The notes: generated from the sequence alone by a model not told the origin. DNA of 64,000 bases from Humimonas sp964465015 (GCA_964465015.1 CAYXHP010000149.1:29147-93146), one strand, 5' to 3'; positions 35,990 to 45,899 are shown, numbered from the stretch's first letter. Program-made: numbers and translations.

Positions 35990-37357
35990 TCACGACTGGA
36001 TCTTGACGCTCTTGATGTTGACGAATTCGCGGATCCCGTGCCGGCCCAGCTCCCGGCCGTACCCGGAGTCCTTGATCCCGCCGAACGGCAGGCGCGGGTC
36101 CGACGCCACCATACCGTTGATGGCCACGTTCCCCGCCTCGAGGCGTTCGACGAACAACCTGCGCTCTCCTTCCTCGTTCGTCCACGCCGAGGCGCCGAGC
36201 CCGAACCTCGTATCGTTGCCCAGGCGCAGGGCCTCGCCGGCGTCGGCAGCCCGCAGCAGGCTGGCGACGGGCCCGAACAGCTCCTCGGTGCGGGCCGGGG
36301 CGCCCACCGGGAGACGGTCCAGGATGGTGGGCGGATAGAACCAGCCCGGACCCTCGGGCACCTCACCGCCCAGGACCAGCTCCGCCTCCGCCTCCACCGT
36401 GCGTCGCACCTGGTCGTGCAGCTGGTCGCGGAGGTCCTCGCGCGCCATGGGCCCCAGATCCGTCTCCTCGTCCAGTGGATCACCCATCACGATCCCGGAG
36501 AACCGCTCCACCAGGCGCTCGCGGAACTCGTCGGCGATCCCGTCGGCCACGATGAACCGCTTGGCGGCGATGCAGGACTCGCCGTTGTTCTGGAGCCGGG
36601 CCCGCACGGCCGCGTCGAGCGCCGCGTCCAGGTCCGCGCTCGGCATGACGATGAATGGATCGCTGCCGCCCAGCTCCAGCACGGTCTTCTTGATCCGCTT
36701 CCCGGCGGCCGCCGCCACGGCCCGTCCGGCGCGCACCGAACCGGTGAGGGAAACCCCGCGAATCCGCTCGTCGGCGATCAGCCCCTCGACGTCCTCCTCG
36801 TCGAGGAACAGGTTCTGGAACGCGCCCTCCACGAACCCGGCTCGCCGAAAGATGCCCTCGAGCGCGATCGCGCACTGGGGCACGTTGGGAGCGTGCTTGA
36901 GGAGGACGACGTTGCCTGCCATGAGCGCCGGGGCGGCGCAGCGGATCACCTGCCAGAAGGGGAAGTTCCAGGGCATGATCGCGAGGAGGGGGCCGAGCGG
37001 ATCGTAGCGGACGAAGCACTCGGCCTCCTGCGTCTCCACGGGCTCGACGGCCAGGTCGTCGGCCCCGTGCTCGGCGTAGTGACGGCAGGCCCAGGCGCAC
37101 TTCTTCGCCTCGGCCACTGCCTGCCCGATCGGCTTGCCCATCTCCAGCGTCATGATGCGTCCGAAGGCATCGGCCCCGCGCTCCAGGAGGTCGGCGGCCC
37201 GGCGGAGCCTCCGGGCCCGGACCTCGAAGCGTTCGTCCCGGGCCGCGAGGGCCGCGTCCATGGCGCGATCCAGGCTCGCGTCGACCTCGGACGCCTTCGT
37301 CGGCTCGAAGCGGGCCAGCTCCTCCCCGGTCGCCGGGTTGATGCTCACGAACGCCAT
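35990..37357 (-). CDS. NAD(P)-dependent aldehyde dehydrogenase (succinate-semialdehyde type)
   Basis: Aldehyde dehydrogenase of 455 residues, the length of the short GabD/Sad (YneI-like) subgroup. The N-terminus is SINPATGEELARFEPT. The cofactor site has MPWNFPFWQVIR. The catalytic Glu lies in LELGGSDPF and the nucleophile Cys262 in NNGESCIAAKRF. The C-terminal PFGGIKDSGYGRELG motif is also present. The annotated start MAFVSINP matches the family. Succinate semialdehyde is the likely substrate but related short aldehydes are possible. It is divergent from the addB-like gene across a 335-nt gap. Confidence 0.92.
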   Translation of the reverse strand: MAFVSINPATGEELARFEPTKASEVDASLDRAMDAALAARDERFEVRARRLRRAADLLERGADAFGRIMTLEMGKPIGQAVAEAKKCAWACRHYAEHGADDLAVEPVETQEAECFVRYDPLGPLLAIMPWNFPFWQVIRCAAPALMAGNVVLLKHAPNVPQCAIALEGIFRRAGFVEGAFQNLFLDEEDVEGLIADERIRGVSLTGSVRAGRAVAAAAGKRIKKTVLELGGSDPFIVMPSADLDAALDAAVRARLQNNGESCIAAKRFIVADGIADEFRERLVERFSGIVMGDPLDEETDLGPMAREDLRDQLHDQVRRTVEAEAELVLGGEVPEGPGWFYPPTILDRLPVGAPARTEELFGPVASLLRAADAGEALRLGNDTRFGLGASAWTNEEGERRLFVERLEAGNVAINGMVASDPRLPFGGIKDSGYGRELGRHGIREFVNIKSVKIQS

Positions 37358-37692
37358 GGCCAGGTCCCCATTGGGTGTATGAAAGGGTACATGCTCACCT
37401 CGCGGGCTCTGAAACGAGTATGGCCGGGTTCGCTGACCTGCCGGCCGTGCTGACCCCGCGGCCACCGCCCCACGCGCCGGGACGCGGCCTCGCCGACGCC
37501 CCCCGACCGGGCCACCCGGCGCCGCGAAGGGTGGCCCCCGCCGGCCACCCCCGCCCGTCGAGTGGTGGCCGCCCGAACCGCCGGGGTGCGGGAGCACGAT
37601 GCGTTCCATAGGATGGGGACGAACGAGGCCGGCGCGGAACCCCTCCGGTACGGTGGGACCCCGCGGGGCCGTCCTCCCGCATCGCGAGACGC
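37358..37692. other. Divergent intergenic region with tandem GGCCACC/GGTGGCC inverted repeats
   Basis: No protein gene seen. It separates aldehyde dehydrogenase (-) from addB (+). GGGCCACCC (37509-37517) pairs with GGGTGGCCC (37529-37537). A second hairpin uses the same arms, GGCCACC (37543-37549) with GGTGGCC (37564-37570). A further GGCCACC lies at 37460-37466. These may be operators or attenuator-like structures. I could not fix promoters for either gene. Confidence 0.5.
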
Positions 37693-40509
37693 GTGATCCA
37701 GCGACACTTCCTGCCGTGGACCGAGCCGGCGCTCCCGGCCGCCGCTCGCTTCCTGGCGGACCGGTATGCCGATGGCGACGCCCTCTCCCTCGAGGGCGTC
37801 GCCGTGGTCGTGCAGGCCGCCCGCGCGGGCCGGCGCCTCACCGAGCTCCTCATCGGCGAGGCCGAGGAGCGCGGCCTCGTCCTCATCCCCCCGGAGGTCA
37901 CGACCCCCGGTCACCTCCCCGAGCGGCTCCTCGCGGCCGAACCGCGGGCCGTGGCGAGCCGGGCGGAGAGCCTGGCTGCGTGGGCGGCGGCACTCCGTTC
38001 CCTGGAGCCGCGCCGGCGGGCGGCGGTGTTCCCGCGCCCGCCCGATCCGGACGATCTGCCCGCGTGGATCCAGCTCGCCCGCCTGGTCTGCGGTCTCCAC
38101 GAGGAGCTCGCCGCCGAGGAGCTCGATTTCGGGGACGTGGCGCGGACATTCCGGCAGGGCGCCGGATTCGACGACAGCGCGCGCTGGAGCGTCCTGGCCG
38201 CGGCGCAGGAGGAGGCTCGCAGGACCCTGGAGGAGGCGGGACGGGTCGAGCGAGACGAGGCCCGCTGGGCCGCGGTGCGGAGCGGCCGGGTCCGCCTCGA
38301 AGGCGATCTGGTGCTGGTCGGCGTGGTGGAGCTCGCGAAGATCGCCCGCCGAATGCTCGAGCTCCTGGACGGGCCGGTCACGGCGCTCGTGCACGCTCCG
38401 GACGCGCTGGCGGATGCCTTCGACGACATGGGCTGCGTGGTGACCGACGCGTGGACCGACCGGCCCGTGGCCCTACCCGACGCGGCCCTCCAGGTGGCGG
38501 GCCGCCCTCCCGAGCAGGCGGACGAGGTGGTTCGCTGCCTCTCCGGCGACGGACCCGCGCTCGGGCCCGACGAGGTCACGATCGGTGTCCCGGACCCGTC
38601 CCTCGTCCCGTACCTGGAGCAGCGCCTGGACGCGTTCGGCGTGCCCCACCGGTACGCGGCGGGCACGCCGCTGCCTCGTACCGATCCCTATCGGCTCCTG
38701 GAGGCCGTCGCGAGCTACCTGGAGGAGCAGCGCTATCCGGCCTTCGCCGCGCTCCTCCGGCATCCGGACGTCGAGGCGAGGATGGCGGAGCTCGGGATGC
38801 GGGACGCGCTCGAGGTAGCCGATCGGACCTATGCCGGACGGCTGCCGGGCCGGGTGGACGAGCGGCGCGACGGGCCCTTCCGGGGGCTGGCCCGCGCTCT
38901 GGCGGGCGCGCTGGAGCTGGGCCGCCTGCGCGGGCGACGCCCGGTCCACGAGTGGATGGAGGAGGTCCTGGGGCTCCTCCGACGCGTGTACGCGGCCCGG
39001 CCCCTGGACCGGTCGCGGCCCGGCGACCGCCGACTCGTGGAGGCGTGCGAGGGGCTCCGGGACGCGGCCGCCGCCTGGGCGGCGCCGGCGTCCGGGGCGG
39101 ACGAGCCCTGCGACGCGCCGGCGGCCCTCCACATCGTCCTCGGCGAGGCGCGGGCGGCGTCCATCCCCCCGACTCCCGACCGCTCGGCGGTCGAGATGTT
39201 GGGGTGGCTCGAGCTGCACCTGGATGACGCGCCGGTGCTCGTCCTCACGGGGCTCGACGAGGCGCACGTCCCCGGCTCCGTCGATGCCGATCTGTTCCTG
39301 CCCGATGGGCTTCGGACGCGCCTCGGGCTCGCGGATGACGCCCGGCGGCTCGGACGCGACGCCTACCTCCTCTCGGCCATGCTGGCCTCGAGGCGCGCCG
39401 TGCGCGTGGTCGTCGGGCGCCGCACGGCCGATGGCGATCCGCTGCGCCCGAGCCGTCTCCTCATGCGGGTCGGGCCGGCGTCGCTCCCCGACCGGATCGC
39501 ACGGCTGTTCGGGGACGAGAGCGTCTCCGAACCGCTCCCGAACCCCGGACTCGTCCCGGCCGACGAGAGCGCGTTTCGCGCTCCGCCCGAGCCGGTGATC
39601 CGCGTCGTGTCCTTGCCGAAGAGCCTCTCCGTGACCGCCTTCCGCGGGCTCCTCGTCGGCCCCTACCAGTTCGCCCTCGAGCAGCTGCTACACCTCGAAG
39701 AGCGGGACGACCGCGCCCGCGAGCTCGACCCGCTCCGGTTCGGGGAGCTGGCGCACAGGGTGCTGCAGCGCTTCGGGGCCGCCGATGAGGCCCGCTCGCC
39801 CGATGTGGCCGCCGCCCGCAAGCGGCTGGATGCGCTCGTGGACGAGGCGGTGCGGGAGGCGTTCGGCGAGGATCCGCTCCCGGCCGTGACGCTGCAGGCG
39901 CGTCAGCTGGGGGGGAGACTGGCCGGCTTCGCCGAGTGGCACTCCGGCCGGCTGGAGGAGGGTTGGGCGGTCGTGGCGCTCGAGGCAGAGACCCCGGAGG
40001 GTGGGGTGACCTTCGAGGTGGACGGGGAGCCCATCGGCCTCACGGGCCGCATCGATCGCGTGGAGCGTCACCCGGAGACGGGGCGCTGGGCCGTCCTGGA
40101 CTACAAGACCTCCGCCGTGGCCGCCGATCCCGGCAAGGCCCACCGGCGGAGGGACGGGACGTGGACGGACCTCCAGCTCCCGCTCTACCGGCTCCTGCTT
40201 CCGGGCATCGCCCGGGCGGGCGGGCTTCCGGAGGAGCTCCTCGATGCCGACGCGGCGGTCGACCTGGGCTATCTCAACCTGTCGCGCGACGGGACGGCAG
40301 AGGCGTGGGCGGCATGGACATCGGACGACCTCGAGGACGCTTGGGAGACGGCGCGTGAGTGCGTCCGACGGCTGCGCATCGGCGAGTTTCCCTGGCGCGA
40401 GGCAGAGGAGCACATCGAGTCCTGGAGCCCGTTCGCGGCTCTCCTGGGCCGGGGGCGGCTCCGGGGGGGCGCGGACGAGGGCGACGACGCGAACGGGGAG
40501 GAGCCGTGA
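37693..40509 (+). CDS. AddB/RexB-like PD-(D/E)XK nuclease subunit
   Basis: Protein of 938 residues from GTG 37693. The N-terminal two thirds resemble the degenerate helicase half of AddB: HLPERLLAAEP, and VLTGLDEAHVPGSVDADLFLPDG at about 516-538. No Walker A is visible. The C-terminal nuclease domain (about 660-900) has FGELAHRVLQRF and the PD-(D/E)XK core WAVLDYKTSAV. The four-cysteine iron-sulfur cluster that frames the classical AddB nuclease is not seen. The stop overlaps the AddA-like start (GTGA), so the pair should form a double-strand-break processing complex like AddAB. Confidence 0.85.
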   Translation: MIQRHFLPWTEPALPAAARFLADRYADGDALSLEGVAVVVQAARAGRRLTELLIGEAEERGLVLIPPEVTTPGHLPERLLAAEPRAVASRAESLAAWAAALRSLEPRRRAAVFPRPPDPDDLPAWIQLARLVCGLHEELAAEELDFGDVARTFRQGAGFDDSARWSVLAAAQEEARRTLEEAGRVERDEARWAAVRSGRVRLEGDLVLVGVVELAKIARRMLELLDGPVTALVHAPDALADAFDDMGCVVTDAWTDRPVALPDAALQVAGRPPEQADEVVRCLSGDGPALGPDEVTIGVPDPSLVPYLEQRLDAFGVPHRYAAGTPLPRTDPYRLLEAVASYLEEQRYPAFAALLRHPDVEARMAELGMRDALEVADRTYAGRLPGRVDERRDGPFRGLARALAGALELGRLRGRRPVHEWMEEVLGLLRRVYAARPLDRSRPGDRRLVEACEGLRDAAAAWAAPASGADEPCDAPAALHIVLGEARAASIPPTPDRSAVEMLGWLELHLDDAPVLVLTGLDEAHVPGSVDADLFLPDGLRTRLGLADDARRLGRDAYLLSAMLASRRAVRVVVGRRTADGDPLRPSRLLMRVGPASLPDRIARLFGDESVSEPLPNPGLVPADESAFRAPPEPVIRVVSLPKSLSVTAFRGLLVGPYQFALEQLLHLEERDDRARELDPLRFGELAHRVLQRFGAADEARSPDVAAARKRLDALVDEAVREAFGEDPLPAVTLQARQLGGRLAGFAEWHSGRLEEGWAVVALEAETPEGGVTFEVDGEPIGLTGRIDRVERHPETGRWAVLDYKTSAVAADPGKAHRRRDGTWTDLQLPLYRLLLPGIARAGGLPEELLDADAAVDLGYLNLSRDGTAEAWAAWTSDDLEDAWETARECVRRLRIGEFPWREAEEHIESWSPFAALLGRGRLRGGADEGDDANGEEP

Positions 40510-43500
40510 GCGCCGGAAGCTGGCCCCGCGAGCTCCTCCAGGCCTCGGCGGGCACCGGGAAGACGTACCAGATCTCCAGTCGGATCATCGAGCTCCTGGT
40601 GGAGGGCGTCGAGCCGGAGCGGATCCTGGCCTCCACCTTCACGCGCAAGGCGGCGGGCGAGATCCTGGAGCGCGTCCTCCTGCGCCTGGCGGATGCGGCC
40701 CGCGAGGCGGACGCGGCCCGGGAGCTGGGAGAGGCCATCGGAAGCCCGGAGATGGCGCCGGACCGAGCGTGCACCCTGCTGGAGACCCTCGTTCGGGCGC
40801 TGCACCGGGTGGACGTGGGGACGCTGGACGCCTTCTTCGTCCGTCTGGCGCGGAGCTTCGGTCCGGAGCTCGACCTCCCGCTCGGGTGGCGGATCGCCGA
40901 GCCCGGGGAGCAGGCGGAGGCGTGCTCGGAGGCCGTGCAGGCGGTGCTCGAGACGGGGGACCACGACCGCCTGCTGGAGCTGGTGCGCCTGGTCGGCCGG
41001 GGCGACCACGACCGCAGGGTGCACGACCGGCTGGTGGAGGACGCGGACGACCTCCAGGAGGTGTTGCGCGAGGTCGATCCGGCCGCCGCCCACCCGTGGT
41101 CGCCGTTCGCCGAGCGCGCGGCACCGCGGGATGCGGGACGCGCCCGCGCCCAGCTGGCCGCGCGTCTCGAGGCACTCGACCTGCCCACGAACAAGGACGG
41201 GAGCCCCAACCTTCACTGGAAGAACGCCCTCCCGCGGGCCGCCGACGCGCTGCGGAACGGGGACTGGGACGAGCTGTGGGGGAAGGGCTTCCCCGAGAAG
41301 TGGCTGGGCGGGGCGACGATCTTCGCACGCAAGCCGTTCCCCGAGGCGCTGCCGCCCCTCCTCGAGGAGGCCCGGCGCCTGACGGCGGCGGCGCTGGGGA
41401 GGGAACTGGACCAGAGGGCGGGGGCCATGGGGGAGATCGCCCGCCTCTACGACGGAGCCCTGTCGCGTGTACAGGAGCGCACGAGCGGTTACCGGTTCGG
41501 CGACATCGCCCACCGCCTGGGGGCGCCGAGCCCGCTCGCGGCCCGGCCCGACCTGGAGTACCGGCTCGACCGCCGCTCCGAGCACCTCCTCCTCGACGAG
41601 TTCCAGGACACCTCGCTCATCCAGTGGCAGGCGCTGGAGCCGCTCGCCGACCGGATCCAGCAACGGGGCGCGCTGGTCGTGGTGGCCGATCCCAAGCAGT
41701 CGATCTACGGCTGGCGGAACGCGGACCCGGAGCTGGTGGAGAGGGTGCGGAGGCGTTACCACCTGCCGGCCAGCGGCCTCTCCGTCAGCTGGCGCTCCGG
41801 TCCCGTGGTGCTCGGGTTCGTGAACCACCTGTTTGGCGCGATCGCGTCGAATCCCGTCCTGCGGGAGTTCGACGAGGGCCCGAGAGTGGCGGAGGAATGG
41901 AGCGCCACCTTCCGGCGGCACGAGCCGGCTCCGCCCCGGCGGGAGGATCCCGGTCACGTCACGGTCGAGGTGGGGCCCGACGATGGCGGGAGAGGTGACC
42001 ATCGTCCTCGCCTGGCGGCCCACGCGGCCCGGCGCGTGGCCGAGCTCCACGAGCGGTTGCCCGGGGCCGAGATCGGGGTCCTCGTGAGCCGCAACGCCAC
42101 CGTCGCGCGGCTCATCCACGAGCTCCGCCTCCTGGATGTGCACGCCAGCGAGGAGGGGGGGACCGCGGTGGACGATGCGGCGCCCGTGAGCGCGATCCTC
42201 GCCCTCCTGCGAGCCACCGATCATCCGGGCGACACGATCGCCCGCTACCACGTGGCCGCCGGTCCACTCGGCCGGGCGGTGGGCTTCGAGGAGTTCGGGG
42301 ATGACGACGCCGCGCGGCGTCTCGCGGCGCGCGTTCGGCGTCGGCTCCTCCGGGAGGGGTACGGGACCGTGCTGTCGGAGTGGTCCCGGGCCCTGGCCGG
42401 GAGCGTGGACGCCTCCGAGCTCCGGCGGCTGGGACAGCTGGTGGAGCTGGGCTTCCGCTGGGACGAGCGGGCGACCCTTCGACCCGGGGACTTCGTGCGT
42501 TTCGTGGAGACGCAACGCGTGGAGGACCCGCTCAACGCTCCCGTCCGCGTCATGACCGTGCACCAGGCCAAGGGGCTCGAGTTCGAGGTCGTGGTGCTTC
42601 CGGAGCTGGACCTGGGCCTGCATCGCCGGGGTGGGAGCACGGCGGTCCCGGAGCGGGAGCCCGCCACGGGCCGGATCGTTCGCGTCTTCCCGTACGTCCC
42701 GAAGCCGCTTCGGCGCCTGTTTCCCGAAGTGGAGGAGGCGTGGCGGCAGCTCGAGGCGACCCATCTCCGCGACCGGCTGAGCTGGCTGTACGTGGCGGTG
42801 ACCCGTGCCCGCTATGCCCTCCACCTGATCCTCGCCGCGGACGAGGGCGACACGCGACGGAAGGGACGCTCCTACGCGCGCATCGTACGGGCCCTGTTGG
42901 ACTGCCACGAGGAGCCGGTGGTGGAGGGCGACACGCTGTTCGAGGCGGGCGACCCGGAGTGGTACCGCTCGCTCTCTCGCATGCGGAAGCGGCCGGCGAT
43001 CGCTTCAGGCCCCGGACCGCGCGTTCGCATCGACGCGAAGGCGCCCCGGACTCGCATCCTCGCCCGGAGGGCGCCCTCGTCCCTGGAAGGCGGGGGGCGC
43101 GTCGACCTCGGACACGTCCTCCGACTCGACGCGTCCGCGAACCGCAGGACGGGGACCGTCGTCCACAGCTGGTGCGAGCGGATCGCCTGGAGCGAGGAAG
43201 GCGCCCCAGACCTCCGCACACTGGTGACGTGGGCGAGAGAAGGGGAGCCCGGGCTGAGCGGCGATGAGGCCGAGCGTCTGGCGGAGCGGTTCGTGACGTG
43301 GCTGGGCGCCCAGGCCGTGCGCCGGGCCCTGTCGCGGGATGGCGTGGCCCGGCGACTGGAGCGCCTGGCCGGAGAGGGCGGCGAGCTCGAGCTCCACCGG
43401 GAGCGGCGCTTCGCGCGGCGCGTGGACGGCGAGATCGTGACGGGCGTGATCGACCGCCTGGTTCTCCTGCGGAGGCGCCGCGACGGGGCTCCCGGGCGGC

Positions 43501-43706
43501 TCCTCGCGGCCGAGATCCTCGACTTCAAGACGGACGACGTGGCGGCCTCCGACGCCGGGGCGCTCGAGGCCCGTACGGGATTCTATGGGCCCCAGCTGGA
43601 GGCCTACCGCGAGGCGGTGGCCGGGATCTACGGGCTCTCACCCGAGCGCGTGAGCGCCGCCCTCGTGTTCCTCGTACCGGGCGAGGTGGTCGCGGTGGCG
43701 CCGTGA
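40506..43706 (+). CDS. AddA-like UvrD/Rep helicase-nuclease subunit
   Basis: Superfamily 1A helicase of 1066 residues with a C-terminal nuclease. In order: Walker A LLQASAGTGKTYQ at about 9-21, STFTRKAAGEI (motif Ia), DEFQDTSLIQW (motif II, near 363), VVADPKQSIYGWRN (III), VMTVHQAKGLEFEVVVLPE (V) and LYVAVTRARYAL (VI). A PD-(D/E)XK core EILDFKTDDV lies near 1000. It starts at GTG 40506, overlapping the addB-like stop. Likely function is recombinational repair or degradation of linear DNA. Chi recognition cannot be judged from sequence alone. Confidence 0.92.
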   Translation: MSAGSWPRELLQASAGTGKTYQISSRIIELLVEGVEPERILASTFTRKAAGEILERVLLRLADAAREADAARELGEAIGSPEMAPDRACTLLETLVRALHRVDVGTLDAFFVRLARSFGPELDLPLGWRIAEPGEQAEACSEAVQAVLETGDHDRLLELVRLVGRGDHDRRVHDRLVEDADDLQEVLREVDPAAAHPWSPFAERAAPRDAGRARAQLAARLEALDLPTNKDGSPNLHWKNALPRAADALRNGDWDELWGKGFPEKWLGGATIFARKPFPEALPPLLEEARRLTAAALGRELDQRAGAMGEIARLYDGALSRVQERTSGYRFGDIAHRLGAPSPLAARPDLEYRLDRRSEHLLLDEFQDTSLIQWQALEPLADRIQQRGALVVVADPKQSIYGWRNADPELVERVRRRYHLPASGLSVSWRSGPVVLGFVNHLFGAIASNPVLREFDEGPRVAEEWSATFRRHEPAPPRREDPGHVTVEVGPDDGGRGDHRPRLAAHAARRVAELHERLPGAEIGVLVSRNATVARLIHELRLLDVHASEEGGTAVDDAAPVSAILALLRATDHPGDTIARYHVAAGPLGRAVGFEEFGDDDAARRLAARVRRRLLREGYGTVLSEWSRALAGSVDASELRRLGQLVELGFRWDERATLRPGDFVRFVETQRVEDPLNAPVRVMTVHQAKGLEFEVVVLPELDLGLHRRGGSTAVPEREPATGRIVRVFPYVPKPLRRLFPEVEEAWRQLEATHLRDRLSWLYVAVTRARYALHLILAADEGDTRRKGRSYARIVRALLDCHEEPVVEGDTLFEAGDPEWYRSLSRMRKRPAIASGPGPRVRIDAKAPRTRILARRAPSSLEGGGRVDLGHVLRLDASANRRTGTVVHSWCERIAWSEEGAPDLRTLVTWAREGEPGLSGDEAERLAERFVTWLGAQAVRRALSRDGVARRLERLAGEGGELELHRERRFARRVDGEIVTGVIDRLVLLRRRRDGAPGRLLAAEILDFKTDDVAASDAGALEARTGFYGPQLEAYREAVAGIYGLSPERVSAALVFLVPGEVVAVAP

Positions 43707-43722
43707 CACGCGAGGCGGCGCC

Positions 43723-44748
43723 GTGAGCGCGCCCGCGCCCCGGGTCCTGCTCCTGAACCCCGTGGCTCCGGGGGCGCGGGCCCGGCCGGAGCTGGCCTCG
43801 TTGATAGGCCGCGCGGCAGCGGCCGAGGTCCGGGTCACGGCGGGCCCTGGGGACGCCGCGCGCCTGGCCGCCGAGGCCGTCCGGGACGGCGCCCGGACGC
43901 TGGTCGTGGCCGGCGGCGACGGAACCGTGCACGAGGTGGTGAACGGGCTGGCGGATGCCGGCGCGCGCGACCGGATCCACGGCGGTCCTCCGCTCCTGGC
44001 CCTCCTCCCGCTCGGGACGGGCAACGACCTGGCGGTGGCCCTCGGGATCCCTCCGGAACTGGAGGCCGCGCTGGAGCTTCTCGAGACCGGCGTCCCCCGC
44101 CCCCTGGATGTGGTCCGGGTCGAGGGCCTCGAGGATCGCCGGGTGGCCAACTTCGCCATGGGCGGGTTCGCCGGCCGGATCGGGGAGTGGGTGACGCCCG
44201 CCAGGAGGCGCCGCTGGGGCCGCCACGTCTACCTGCGGGCCGCCGTCGACGAGGTGATCGCGCGGCGGCGGTGGCGGGTGCGGGTGCGGGTCGATGGGGA
44301 GCCGGTCGGCCCGGCCCAGGTCCACGCGGTGTTGGTCGCCAACGGGCCGCGCTTCGGTGGCGGCATCCCCATGGCCCCGGGTGCGCGGCCCGACGACGGG
44401 CTCGTCGACGTTCTCGTCCTCGCGGCGGTCCCGCTGCCGGCGCTCCTCCGCGTGATCGGGCGGGCGCTCCGCGGCCGGCACCTCGAGGACCCCGCCGTCC
44501 TGCACGTCCGCGGACGCCGGGTCGAGGTCGACGCCCCACCCGACCTTCCCTGGAACGGCGATGGCGAGATGCTCGGGGCGGGCTCGGCCGCCTTCGAGCT
44601 CCTCCCGGGCGCCCTCCGCGTGCTCGTTCCGTCGGGCAACCTTCCCCGCGGCGACACCTGTCGAAGTTCCGGAAGCCGACAGGGAACCACGCCCGCGCGC
44701 GATCCACGGGTCCGGCCTCGCGGGCACTCACCGGGAGGACATCGATGA
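43723..44748 (+). CDS. Diacylglycerol kinase-family lipid kinase (YegS-like)
   Basis: Lipid kinase-like protein of 341 residues. The ATP loop motif is VVAGGDGTVHEVVNGL with GGDGT at 64-68, followed by LPLGTGNDLAVALGIP. C-terminal strands include VLVANGPRFGGGIPMAPGARPDDG, typical of the family. The last 30 or so residues are basic and low complexity and may be unstructured. It starts at GTG 43723, 16 nt after the addA-like stop. Its stop overlaps the PDZ-protein start as ATGA. The substrate lipid is unknown; diacylglycerol and phosphatidylglycerol are known for relatives. Confidence 0.92.
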   Translation: MSAPAPRVLLLNPVAPGARARPELASLIGRAAAAEVRVTAGPGDAARLAAEAVRDGARTLVVAGGDGTVHEVVNGLADAGARDRIHGGPPLLALLPLGTGNDLAVALGIPPELEAALELLETGVPRPLDVVRVEGLEDRRVANFAMGGFAGRIGEWVTPARRRRWGRHVYLRAAVDEVIARRRWRVRVRVDGEPVGPAQVHAVLVANGPRFGGGIPMAPGARPDDGLVDVLVLAAVPLPALLRVIGRALRGRHLEDPAVLHVRGRRVEVDAPPDLPWNGDGEMLGAGSAAFELLPGALRVLVPSGNLPRGDTCRSSGSRQGTTPARDPRVRPRGHSPGGHR

Positions 44749-45899
44749 GAGTCGTCAGCACAGCCGCCGCCCTCGCCGGGCTCGTCGCCCTCGCGGTCGC
44801 AGGGAGCGTACGGGCCGCGCCGGCCCCGCAGGAGCCGGGCTACCTGGGCGTCCAGGTGAGCGACGTGGACAGCGCGTCGGCGGCCGACCTCCACCTGCCC
44901 ACCGTGCGCGGCGCCCGCGTGGAGTCGGTCGCCGACAGCTCGCCGGCCGCGGAGGCCGGGCTCGAGGAGGGCGACGTGATCACGTCGTTCGCGGGAGAGC
45001 CGGTGCTCAGCGTCGCCTCGCTGACCCGGCTGGTCGGCGAGACGCCGCCCGGCCGCACGGTGACGCTCGCCTACTACCGGGGAGGCTCGTCCCACACCGC
45101 CGACGTCAAGGTGGGGGAGAGGCCGGGACTGAGCTGGTACGGTGGGCGGGGCGGGGACATCCGGATCCACATGAACCGGATGATGGACGACAGCCTCCGG
45201 CAGAAGATCCGTCGCCAGATGGACAGCGCCCGGACGCGGATGGACAGCGCGCGCGACGAGATGGTGCGTTCCTTCCGAATGGAGCGGATGATGTCCCCCG
45301 GCGGTCGACGGACGTATGTGTTCAGCTTCGGGGGGCCCGGCCGATTGGGCGTGCAGCTCCAGCCCCTCAGCGACCAGCTCGGGGCCTACTTCGGGGCCGA
45401 GGACGGCCACGGAGCGCTGGTCGCGCGGGTGGAGAAGGGCTCCGCGGCCGAGAAGGGGGGACTCGAGGCCGGCGATGTCATCGTGCAGGTCGCGGGGAAG
45501 GATGTCGAAGACCCATCCGACGTGATCGATGCCGTGCACCAGGCGGATGCCGGGTCGCTGAAGATCACCGTCCTCAGGAACCACAAGCGCACGACCCTGA
45601 CGGTGGACCTGCCCGAGCGACAGGACCACGGGGACGAAGCGTGGATCGCGCCGGGCGAGGTCGCGCCGGTGGCGCCCATGGCCGAGCTGGCGCCCCTCTC
45701 CGGGAGGCTGCCTCCGGCCCGCTTCGTGGCCCCGCGGGCCTGGCGGGTCCTGCCTCCGGCCGAGATGGCGCCGCCGGCGCCGGGCGCGCTCCCGCCGGAA
45801 GGCCGGTTTTTCGTGGTTCCCGGCACGCCGCGCTTCGTGATGCCGATGGTTCCGATGACGCCGGGACTCAGGGTACCGCTGGTCGACCGCTACATCTGA
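44745..45899 (+). CDS. Secreted protein with two PDZ domains, no protease domain
   Basis: Exported protein of 384 residues. The signal peptide covers about 1-25 (LVALAVAGSVRAAPA). PDZ 1 lies at about 30-115 (PGYLGVQVSDV, AAEAGLEEGDVITSF). A Met/Arg/Asp-rich helix follows at about 140-180 (MDSARTRMDSARDEMVRSF). PDZ 2 lies at about 200-290 (GRLGVQLQPLSDQLGAYFG, AEKGGLEAGDVIVQV). A Pro-rich C-terminal tail ends the protein. There is no HtrA Ser-protease or other catalytic domain. It could bind C-termini of envelope proteins as an adaptor (inference). The ATG overlaps the upstream stop, with GGGAGGA nearby. Confidence 0.88.
   Translation: MRVVSTAAALAGLVALAVAGSVRAAPAPQEPGYLGVQVSDVDSASAADLHLPTVRGARVESVADSSPAAEAGLEEGDVITSFAGEPVLSVASLTRLVGETPPGRTVTLAYYRGGSSHTADVKVGERPGLSWYGGRGGDIRIHMNRMMDDSLRQKIRRQMDSARTRMDSARDEMVRSFRMERMMSPGGRRTYVFSFGGPGRLGVQLQPLSDQLGAYFGAEDGHGALVARVEKGSAAEKGGLEAGDVIVQVAGKDVEDPSDVIDAVHQADAGSLKITVLRNHKRTTLTVDLPERQDHGDEAWIAPGEVAPVAPMAELAPLSGRLPPARFVAPRAWRVLPPAEMAPPAPGALPPEGRFFVVPGTPRFVMPMVPMTPGLRVPLVDRYI

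Noticed and set aside
40269..42908. 879-codon open frame antisense to the AddA-like helicase
   Set aside because: All SF1 helicase motifs are on the plus strand; the minus translation has no recognisable domain and biased composition.
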